This document shows, in pieces, positions 50,451 through 61,476 of a stretch of 64,000 bases of DNA. The position numbers and the translations under genes are program-made. This stretch comes from Amia ocellicauda (Eukaryota; Chordata; Actinopteri; Amiiformes; Amiidae). How positions within the stretch are numbered: position 1 is the stretch's first letter; each line of letters opens with the position of its first letter. The stretch lies in assembly GCF_036373705.1 (NCBI RefSeq), contig NC_089858.1:14012501-14076500 (forward strand). Reading direction: 5' to 3'. Below the pieces are notes generated by a model. That model saw only the letters and a program-made list of their open reading frames with translations, made no database searches and was not told where the DNA came from.

Positions 50451-51974
50451 GTTACTGGGTTTAGATCCAGTTTTCTATTTTTTCCAGAAGCCTCACCGCC
50501 TGAGAAACGATTGAGAATTTTACTCACTGTTACACCCTCTCACACGTGTGATAATAGTTCATAGTCCCTGCCCTTCCCCCTGGAAAAACGCCACGCTGCA
50601 CCGCTGCACAGGTGTTGCAGTCGCTAATTGAAAGGTGTCCAAAATAGCTGCAGACAGGAGCCGCCAAACCCCGCACTCCAGATCACGTGTAGAACATGAG
50701 TGTGACTTAGGACATAAACAGACACTGATACAGAGGAAGGATTAATTCATTCATTTTTTTATTATATGTATAATACATTTATATAATTATAATAATAATC
50801 ATTATTACTATTCGGTCTAACAGACTGGTTGTACTGTAGTACAGATACCATGATGCCACACTATTGAACTCTAGCTACACTGAGAGACCCTGTATGGTCA
50901 GGATTTTATAGGACTGATGAAAGTTTAGGGGTAACCCCTCTGAGACACAACAGCTCTCATCTAATTTTATTAATGATTATATTTATTTACCCACTTATTT
51001 TCTTACTTATTTACTTATTTTTAAGCCACACCCAGGCTGGACCAAGAATCTGACCCCTGATCCCTCACCTCTTCCCTGCAAGGTGAGACAGTGGTTGACA
51101 TGAGAGCTCAGCTCTCTTCGTTACAACATCGATCCTAAAATTAGCGTGAGGAGAGAGCGCGAGCAGCAGGTAGGAGCTTCTAAATCCATAGCCTGTCTAT
51201 TTTTATCAGCTGGTGTTGCTGACAGAGCGAGAGAGGGAGTGGGGCAGAGAGGGGGGTTTAGGGCTGTGTTATTGTGCGTCACTGACTTCACTGCTGCTTC
51301 TATAAACAGCTCTGAGACACGACTGCACATCCCACTGAGTGGAGGGAGCTGCACATGTGGAGACACATTACCGGGAGAAACACACCGACACACACACTCA
51401 CACACTACAAACTGAGGAATCTCTGACCATTTCTCCATTACTGTCACTACTTATCCCATCTCTCCCTCTCATCTTTATCTCTGTCTCTCTCTCCCTCTCC
51501 CTCTCTCTCTTATCGGACGGTTGGCACTGTGGCCATGCTTGCAGACTCTGAGGGCCCAGCGTTGGTAGGTTAGAGCATGCTGCCTCTTTTTTGGCCTGGG
51601 CAGGAGGAAGAGAGAGAGAGAGAGAACACTGTTTATCATCACTAACCCCCCCCCCCACCCCCGCTTATCCTCTACCACTTTTCCCTCTCAGTCTCTGCAG
51701 AATGATTGTAGGCCCCAGGCTTCTGGGAAAGCAGGATCAGACAGTCAATGTAATTGCCAAATATGTGTCTGCCTACCACAATCTGAGGGATAGTGTGTGA
51801 ACAATGTGTGGACAGCCTGGGGACAGTTTGTCCAAGCCACACAGACCCTGCAAAGACAAATTAAAGTATATACAATACATTTTAATGGTATTGTTATTTA
51901 TTTGTATTGATTTTAATATATTGTTATTTATGTATTGGGTGTTTATGTATTTCATTAATATTTACTTTATCTTT

Positions 51975-52235
51975 AAGCTGGAGCCAATCCCCACAGGCAT
52001 AGGGCACAAGGCAGGAATACACCCATGGGACACCAGGCCATCACATAGGGTAATTTAGAGTGACCAATTAACCTGACCCACATATCTGTGGACAGTGGCA
52101 GGAAACCAGAGTGCCTGGAGAAAACCCACACAGACATGGGGAGAACATGCAAATTCCACACAGACAGGCCCCTGGAGCCAGGACTTGAACCTGCAAACCC
52201 AGAGCTGCCAGGCAGTAGCACTAACCACCACACTA
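51975..52235. repeat. Dispersed fish repeat (GGGGAGAACATGCAAATTCC family)
   Basis: Contains GGAGCCAATCC, ACACCAGGCCATCACA, AATTTAGAGTGACCAATTAA, AAACCCACACAGACATGGGG and GCACTAACCACCACACTA in the order of a very common fish interspersed repeat. Classification left open. Confidence 0.75.
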
Positions 52236-52585
52236 GCAATGTATTTTTTTTATTTTAAATGTTTTATTATCACATGTATGATCTATGTATTATATGTATT
52301 ATAGCAGCTTTGAATTGAACTGATCGGAGACTGGCAGCTAGCGTGTCGTTTCAGTGCAAAGAGAGATGGAGGCCACATGTGTAGTGAGGGAGGGCAGGGG
52401 GCCGGTACCGTGTTAATCAGTAAACACTGATTGCTCTCATTGATTAGTGTTGTTTAACTGCTCTGGCCACACTGCCATGCCAACAGTGCCAGTGAGAATT
52501 ATAGAGTGAGGGAGAGAGAGGGAGACAGGTAATGTCTATCTCTCATTGTCTGTGTGGTTTCCTCTTGTTTGTTTGTATCTTGTTT

Positions 52586-52589
<4 letters not shown>

Positions 52590-52635
<46 letters not shown>
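52590..52635. repeat. CT microsatellite
   Basis: About 22 CT units in the spacer upstream of NSMF. Confidence 0.9.
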
Positions 52636-54527
52636 AGGGCAGACTGGTTCTGTTGTTTCTGTAGAGGGGGTGCAGGACAGTGGGGGTTCTCTGGCTCTGT
52701 CAGGTGGGGGGAGGACTGATTACAGGGTGTCCTGCTGTCTCATGGACAGCGGCTACAGAGTCTGTAATCTGCACGTCTGTGTTGCAATTCTGCAGACAGG
52801 GGAAGAAAAGGAGGGAAGCAGAGAGGGAGGGTGAGTCATACAGAGACGCGCAGAGGGAGAGCATAGGGGAGAGGGTGCAGTGCCTTTGGCATGTGCTGGC
52901 TGGTGCATTTTGGTGGCACAAAAGCAAAATAAACAGTCTTAACAGATAGAGAGGACAGGCCTGGACAGCAGCACTGTGACACAGCGTAGTCAGCGTAGAG
53001 AGAGTTCACTTCAATTCAGTTTCAGGTCAGGCAACCCCAAGGTATATTTATTTGAATTTATTTTGGCCTGGACCCACTTGACTCCAGTAACAATGGCCTG
53101 GCCAATGGCCACGAGGTCAGAGGAACCCCCCCACTAGGTGGAATGAGATGAGGAGCTGCTGCAGGGATGGGGTTTGGGGTGGAGGAGGGAACCAATTATT
53201 TTATTACACAATTTTAAAAATCCAGTCTAAGCAGATTATTACTTTGATTAAAGTTCATTTATGTAATTGAGAGCTTGGTTGGTTACAAAAAACAGCAGGG
53301 TAGGGTTGGGAGCCCCTGTAGTACATGATGTTAATTTTGTATTGAATGTTAGATGCAACTTGTCCAATGGTTGTCTCAGGCTCTGTCTCCGAAGACCAAA
53401 CACGATGTCCATGTTCATGTTCATGATGTCCATGTTCTGGTAGAATTATGTGCGTGTTAAGTGCGTTTCATTAATTTAGGTTTAATTCACCTTCTCTTGT
53501 TTGTTATCAAACTGAGGAAGATGGCTTCTATGGCTTCGGTTACTGGTGTGTAGTTTGGGCCGGGGTTTGTTGACCTGGGTTATGTACTTTGAATGCCTGT
53601 GTTCTGCAAACACGGCTGCTTTGGAGAGCACAGGCCTGCACTGTGAAACAGAGCTTCAGTGCTGTCTCGTCAGACACTTGGTTTACCGCAAGCTTCCATT
53701 TCTCATATAGGAATGTCCATAAATATATTTTACACATTGGCCAAAATAAGGTTGTATGACTTATAATGAACATTAATTGATGTTTCTTTATGATGTTACT
53801 GCCCCGGTCCTGGAGAGCTACAGTACAGTACACACACACACACACACACACACACAAATTCATTTCTTTTTCTTTCCACCCTTTTCTTCCTGTTCTTCTT
53901 TCTTGTTTCCGTTAATTAAACAGGTTGGTGCTGCAGCTGTGCATAATGTCACACCTCCACCCTCCCTTGCTCCCTTTCACTCTGTCAGTAATTCTTCCTT
54001 TCTGTCATCTTTTCCCCTGCTCCTGTGTGGCTGTGCTCTGGTTTCTGTATTAAATTATCCCACTCCATTCTCCACTATATAATGAGGCTCATCTGTTGTT
54101 TCCCTCTCTCTCTCTCTGCCCACCTCGTGTGTGTGTATGAATGCATGTGTGAGAATGAGTGAGTGTCAGTGTATATGAGGTAGTGTGTGAGTGTATATGA
54201 GTGCATGTGTATATATGTATGAGTGCATGTGTGTGACTGAGTGTATATGAGTGTAGGCATGTGTAAGTAGCATGTTACTATGCAGTGTGCATGTAGGTCT
54301 GTACACACACACACCAAATAGGTATGTATATTGGTTTGCATGCATTATATATATATATATAGATAGATAGATAGATAGATATATCTATCTATGTGAGTTT
54401 GTGTGTTTGTGCTGGTGTATATGCATGTTTGTATATGAGTCTGTGTGTGTGCTGTATGCACACACATGTGCACACACTATTGACCTCTCGCTACCTCCCT
54501 CTCCCCGCCGCCCCCTGCGTCTCCCAT

Positions 54528-54570
54528 TGACGTCACATCTGAGCACACCGCCCCTGCACGCCTTATATGG
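54528..54570 (+). promoter_or_regulatory. NSMF upstream CRE and CArG box
   Basis: A perfect CRE TGACGTCA (54528-54535) is followed 25 bp later by CCTTATATGG (54561-54570), a perfect CC(A/T)6GG serum response element that also contains a TATA-like core. Located about 800 bp upstream of the NSMF ATG at the start of a GC-rich block, so probably in the core promoter. Confidence 0.55.
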
Positions 54571-54631
54571 CGCACGCTTCCTTCCTGCAAGGCTTCCCTG
54601 GGCCGGCAGACCCCCCCACTGTGCGTCCCCC

Positions 54632-54770
54632 ATCACCAACCCCCTCACTGTGGCCCCCAATCACCAACCCCCTCACTGTGGCCCCCCATCACCAGCCCCC
54701 CCGCTGTGTGCCCCCCATCACCAGCACCCCCGCTGTGCGCCCCCCATCACCAGCCCCCCGCTGCGCCGCG
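54632..54770. repeat. 28-bp GC-rich minisatellite downstream of the CRE/CArG pair
   Basis: Five tandem units starting ATCACCAACCCCCTCACTGT, lengths 28-29 bp, diverging toward GC at the right end. Presumably in the NSMF leader or promoter. Confidence 0.85.
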
Positions 54771-55354
54771 CCGCGCTCCCCATCCCTGCCCTCGCCAGCG
54801 ATCAGTGCGCCGAGGGGGCGGAGAGACAGCGCCGGGGAGGAGGCGAGCGGAGGGCGGTCGTGTGCAGCTCTGAGGGAGTGCGTGTGTCCTGAGGGGGGGA
54901 GTCAGTCCGCGTCCGCTTGTGTACTATCACAGCATCACGAGTGGAAAGCACTGAGCTGGTAGAGAGAGAGGGGGGGTTAAACACATTGGACGCAACTCTC
55001 TGCCATAATATTTTTCCATTACAATACGCACACACACATATATGTATATAAATACATATAGTCTATATATAGAGATATATATACACACAACACACATGTG
55101 TACCTAAGTGTGCACTGGATTGCCCGGTGCTCAGGCAGCCAGAAGGCGAGGAGAAGCCGCCTGTCTCCTGCCGGAGGACCAGCATCAACGCGAGCAGAGG
55201 AGTGGACAGAGCCTGGGCGATTTTCATCTTTTGTTCTTCCTGTACTTCGGACCTCGGGGTGATTTGGTTCGTGTCTTGAGTTCCCCGGGCTGCTGCTGTG
55301 CTCGGGCACCTGGGATGCGCCGCGCTGTGTCCCCGGCGCCGCTGCCTCTCCAGC

Positions 55355-55664
55355 ATGGGGACCGCCGTGTCCAAGCGCAAACACCTGCGCAACGACGCGA
55401 TCTCTTCGGTGGCGGCGAAAGTTAGGTGAGTTGGTCCTCGGTTCGCTGCTCTGGGTTCGGTTCCTGTGGGTTTTGGTTGTGTGCACTTTCTATTACAAAT
55501 CTGTGTGTGCGCCTGCACCCGTGCCTACAGTACAGCACAGTACAGTAACGCAGCCGGAGCCCCAGTCTTACAGGAATCGCAGCCCACCCCCCGGTCTCTG
55601 TGCACAGGACACAGACACCACTGGGACCCTGAGTTCCTCGGGCTGATGCATAGTATTATTATTA

Positions 55665-55711
<47 letters not shown>

Positions 55712-55810
55712 CGATTCCCCAGCTTTCTATGTGTATGCTCTGATATGAATACATCGATTGAGATCCAATTTGTGCAACTCGCATATTATTAATATTGTGG
55801 CAGTATTATT

Positions 55811-55843
<33 letters not shown>

Positions 55844-56765
55844 TATAATATTTTATTGTCATGATAATGTTTGCGGTGTGTGTCCCGTCACTTGTCTTGT
55901 CTTGACTTGTCCCTTGTTTGGAGCAGTCGGTGTTCATGCAGATGGATATGTGTGCCTTTACCAGGGCAGTGTTGAACAATGTCACCCGGCGCGGCGCAGC
56001 GCAGGGTCTGACAATTTAATGCACCTCGATTCAGGCTGCTCTTTCTCAGTGTACAGATATATGTGTTTTGCAGCCATACAGGGTATTCACTTAGTAAATA
56101 CCAAAGCACCCCAACTGCTACTTCTGCTATTGTTATTACTACTATCAGCAGCGCCAGTAATACTACCATCCTTACAACTACTATTACTTTACCTATTATG
56201 ACCACTACTTCTACTACTAATATTACTACTGTTACTATACCTATTACCACCACCACTACTGCTTCTATTACTATTTCTGCTAGACAGCTATGAGATTTGT
56301 ATCTTCTTATTATTCATATTTTTTGCACTGTACACACCAAACACTTAGGGAGCAATAATAATAATAACAATCAAAATTGTTATTATTGTAGTAGTAGTCT
56401 GTGTCTGTGCAGGTGCTCCCAGGTGTGTTCTGTGGGTATTCAATGACAGACAGACAGGGGTGTGATGATGTCACTGCACTGAGAGGCAGTGTGACCCCTG
56501 GCATACGCTCACACAGGGGGCTAGGACGTACATCTGACCCTCCTCTAGCAACAAACGTGCTGTGGTGGTCATTTTTTTTGGGGGGGTTAGGCACACCTGG
56601 ACAGATGTTCCAGGTGTCTTCCCCAGTGCAGACAGCTCCGGAACCCGGGTGCATATTCCGAATGGCCCCCGAAGTTCCGTCTCCCAGCATTCCCTGTTCT
56701 GGATTGTCATTGTCATCCTGTGGGCCACAGACTGCGGAGTGTAAAGTGATTTATTAAACGGTGCT

Positions 56766-56815
<50 letters not shown>

Positions 56816-59800
56816 TGTAGTAGTTGTAGTAGCAGTAATGGTATTGGTAGTAGTACTAATGGAAGATTAAAAGGATCTCTCCACTCCACTCTCTCTCTCG
56901 CATTGCTTCCCCTTCACTGTCTCTGTGTGGTGCTGTGAATATTAAATAGCACTACTGTGTGAGTGTGTGTGCATGTTTGTATGTGTGTGTGTAGTGCATT
57001 TGTGTCGTGTACGTTTGTGTTGTGTGTGTGAGCGCATGTATGAGTGTTGTGTGCAAGTGAGTGTGTCAGAATGATACACAGCTTTAATTAACAGGATGAT
57101 GTAGCAGATTCACAGTTTGGGGATCAGCAGGACGCAAAACTGAAATAATCTGACCCCTAGTAATAAAAAATAATGAAAGTATAAAAAAGGTGGAATTCAC
57201 TTTTGTTTTTAGTGCTGGTTTTTTGTGTGTATGACTCTGGGAGGGTAATGTTGGTTGTAATGCTCTGTGTGTTGTGTGTGGTAACAAATTGGGCCGGCGG
57301 CAGTACATGTGTGTTGTGTGTGTGTGTGAGTGTCACAAAGAGTGATTGAAAGACCGATACACTGACTGACTGATCGACTGCAGATGAAGTGATACACTCA
57401 TCGACTGACACACTGAGTCACTCACAGACTGACTGACACACTGACTGACACACTGACAGACGGAAACACTGACTGACACATTGACTCACTGACTGACACA
57501 CGGACACACTAACTGCCAGACACACTTAGTGACACACTGATGTGCTGAAGAGAGCAGAGGCTGTGTTGCCCCCTCTCTCTCTGTCAGAATTGCCCCCCTT
57601 TTTGCCAAAGCCCCCCCTTGCAGTCTCCTAATCAGTCAGTCCTCCTTCCTTCCCTCCCTCCCTCTCTCTCTGTCTGTCGGGTACGTGCACGCCGTCATTC
57701 ACAAATATCCCGAGTGTGTTGGCCACAGCTCCAGAAGTGCAGCTGCATGTACAAGATTGCGAACAGAGAGAACAAGGGAACGAGAGATACAGAGAAAGAA
57801 ATACAAAGATATAGAGAAGGAGAACTCGGAAATACAGTGAAAGAGAGAGAGAGATACAGAGAGAGAGACGCTGTCCCCTGTGTCATTGGTGCGGTGTCCG
57901 AGATGACCCGGGCCGGAGTCTCAGCGCTGGTGTCCTGGGCTGGGATAGGGAGGTGAGCCGGGCTGGAAGGAGGGAGGGAGGAATGGAGAAAGGTAGAGAG
58001 TAGGAGAGAAGGAGTGAGTGAGATATGGAGATATGGGCAGAGATTGAGGAAGAAGAAAATCAAAATGAGGGAGAGAAGGAAAAGGGACAGATGGAGAGAG
58101 GGGAAAGAGATTGAGAGAAGGAGAGAGAGAGATTAGGAGAGAAGGAGACCAAACATAAGAGAGAAATATGGAAGGAGTCATGGGGGAAGGAGAAGCTGAG
58201 AGAAGGAGAGAGAAATTTCTGGAAGTGTGCAGGGCTGGATGTCTGTGATGTAACTCAGAGCACCGAGAACCTGCTGCTGCAAGGAACAAACAAAATGGCA
58301 AAGAACTGCAACAGTGACCCGAGCCAGCCTGCTGTGTGTGTGAGTTGAAGTGTGTGTGTGAGTTGTAGTGTGTGTGAGTTGCTGTATGTGTGTGTGTGAG
58401 ATGCAATGTGTGTGTAGGTTGCTGTGTGTGAGTGTGTGTGTGAGCTGTTGTATATGTGAGCTGCTCAGTGCTGACCTTCTGAGCCAAGCTGTGTCCTTGA
58501 TTGTGTAATAAGTCACAGTGTCTCATTCTTATGGGAGACTGGAGTGTGACCAGCGCTATCTGCATAGTACAGCTACACAGCATTTTCACAGTACAGCTAT
58601 ACAGGGTTGACACAGTACAGCTACACAGAGTGAGGAAGAGATGCACTTGATATACACAGATCAGATGAAACAGTGGGCAGTTTCGGTCTAGTTCTCTGCC
58701 CCTCCTGCCTGCTCTCCGCGCTGCTGCAGCTCCTCCACTGCTGCTGCTGGTTTGTGCAACTTGAAGACTTTGTTTTGTCTTGTATTCTATATTTTTATGT
58801 TTTTTTTAATAGTTTAAATGTTTGTCTGTATGTATGTGTGTATATAAATTGAATATTGAATTTGAGTCACAAGATGTAATAGTGGTAATAATAATAATAT
58901 TTATAATATTGTCTGCCCATTGATGGGGGTGGCATAGACAGAGACAGTGTGTAGCTGTGCTCTACACCAGCTTGTATCTCTCTGTCTGCCTGTGTGCGTC
59001 CCCATGTGTCTCCCTGTGTCCCTGTGTGTCTCTGGTGTGTCCTGTCCTGCTCTGTACTGTCTCCTTTGTCTCACACTCTGCCAGCAAAGTGGTTCTGTTT
59101 GTGTTTGATCTGGACCCTGCAGGAGCAGCTAAGCAGGCCAGGGACACAGGTCAAGGATTCTGAGCCCAGCCCCAGCTCTCAGAATAAACCTGCTCTCCTT
59201 TTCAGAGCCAGGAGGCCCAGTGCTGCGTCAGAGCGGCCCTGTGCCAGGACTGGGAACGAGTTCTGGAACGCTGTTTCCTCTGGGTTGCGGGGGGTGGGGG
59301 GGTGGACATGCAGGGATTCACGAACTGCTCACACACTCTCTCACATGCACAGATACTCACACACACACTCACTCACACACAGTCTCTCAGAGAAACACGC
59401 TCACAGACTGGACTAGACTGGACTGGACTGTTGTAGAGTCACTGGCTGGGCTGTACCTGGACTGTACCAGCAGTGCTGTAGTGCAGTGTGTGTGTGCTCT
59501 GGGCTGTGTGTCCCTGACTTGGGAGTTGCCAGCTGTGTGATGTCACTGTTTATATTTTATTATTCTGGAGCAGCTGTCAGAATTGCAGGCTTTCCCCCTC
59601 TGCCTCCCACCCTGCCTTCCTCCCTCCCTCCATCCCTCTCTCTCTCTCACATGGCCAGGAGCATTCATGATCTTTCAGGAATCTTTATTGTAACTCTTGT
59701 GGTCTAGATTGCTGGAGGGAGGGAGGGAAGGAGAAAGGAATGAGAGAGAGAGAGAAAGGGAGGAGATGGAGAGAGATGCTGAGGGAGTAGAGAGAGGGGG

Positions 59801-60478
59801 AGACAGGTGAGAGAGAGAAGTTATTTGATTAGGTGATTACAGGAGTATTGGATTACCTCGTGAGTTCCAGGAAGATGGAAGTATGTGTGCGTCTATGTGA
59901 GGTTGTGTGTGTGTGTGTGTGTATGTGAAAGAGAGATGAGGAGAAGCAGTGGTGATAGGTAGTAAGAGAGACAGCAATATGAGATAATCTTACAGCTCAC
60001 AGTCTGCACTCCTCTCTCTCTCACTGAGTGAAGGGCAGCACTTTGCCCACAGTGACAGAGGAATGTGTAATTAGTGTGAGGTGATCACAGCGTCACGGGG
60101 AGACCACCACTTTGCTGGGGAGGGGGAAGGGTTCAGGGTGATACGCACTTCACAGCTTTACTGTCTCCATGTGTCCAGTCAGGCTGTGTGTCCAGTCAGT
60201 GTCCAACCATACATTTCACACCTGTACGGTAACAGCTGTACCATCATATCAGATGTGCAGCAGAGAGAGAGAGAGAGAAAGAGAGAGAGATAAATACACA
60301 CGCACTCACACAAGCACACACAATCCTTCTCATGCACACACATACACACACAGAGATACACATGCGCAAACACACCCTGCTGACACATGCACACACACAC
60401 ACACACACGCACCCGCAGTGACCTGGCAGTGAGATTACTGAGTAAATTTACCATGGCAAAATCGTTCTGCCACTCTCC

Positions 60479-60548
<70 letters not shown>

Positions 60549-60628
60549 TCTCTCTCTCTCTCTCTTTTCCTATAAGGCCCTGGCACTCAGCCAGGCTAAT
60601 GGAAGGCAGGAATGAGAGAGTGAGCGAG

Positions 60629-60670
<42 letters not shown>

Positions 60671-61436
60671 AGAAGGCAGAAAAGATGACTGAAAAACATA
60701 GAAATACCAGAGACATTCCCTTCTCTCTGCTCGGTCAGGGTGGACTGGGCCAGGCTGACTTTTTGGTGTGTCAGTGTCTCCAGTCAGTGTCCAGTCCAGC
60801 CAGGCTGAGTGTCTGTGTGTCTTTCCGCAGAGCAGCCCGTGCGTTTGGGGAGTACCTGTCACACACTCACCCTGAGAACAGGAACGGATCAGGTGAGCTA
60901 GGCTCTGTCCCACTACCTCCCTGTCCCTCTGCCCCTTGGCCACTGTGCCCCTTTGCCCCTCTGCCCCTCTCCCTCCCTGCCCGTGTGACCCTCTGTCCCT
61001 TGGCCGCTCTGCCGCTTTGCCCTGCTGCCGTTCTGCCCCTCTGCCTACTACTCTGTCTGTCTCTATTTCTCCCTGTCTGTCTCTCTCTTTCTCTCTCTGT
61101 CTGGATCTTTTACCGTCAATCTTTCTCACACTTACAGGCTCCCTCTGTCCCTGTCTCTGTCCCTGTCTCTGCCTCTGCCCCCGTCTCTACCTCCTTCCTT
61201 TCCTTCTCGTCTCTCGTCTTTCCCCTTCTCCCTTTTTATTTTTCCTCTACCTCTTTCTGTTCCTACTTCTCTCTGCTTGTCTGTGTCTTAAAAAAACACA
61301 CATTTCCAGCGACACTCAGCCAGGCTTCAGGGGGTAAGTCTGCATTGTTCCCCACTAGACACAGCAGAAATTATCAACCCCACAGCAACGCAGACCTCTC
61401 CTTGCCCTTCCCATCCCTTGCTCCTCACCCACCCAC

Positions 61437-61476
<40 letters not shown>

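Larger units (their letters stand above)
45242..54480. other. PNPLA7-NSMF spacer
   Basis: Begins with the PNPLA7 3'UTR (CCCCCACC repeats at 45380-45407). No protein gene or clear RNA gene recognised. It holds CT and GT microsatellites, copies of dispersed repeats (47345-47410, 51975-52235, 53800-53830), CpG-rich islands at about 49020-49200 and 50080-50450, and AT-rich stretches. I could not identify the PNPLA7 polyadenylation signal with confidence. Confidence 0.6.

Noticed and set aside
54632..54770. Short tandem units that could resemble a CRISPR or regulatory array
   Set aside because: Adjacent GC-rich 28-bp units without spacers: a minisatellite.
57618..58646. Long ORFs on both strands in NSMF intron 1
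   Set aside because: Translations consist of repeat-derived Ser/Pro/Leu or Thr/His runs from purine/pyrimidine and GT tracts.
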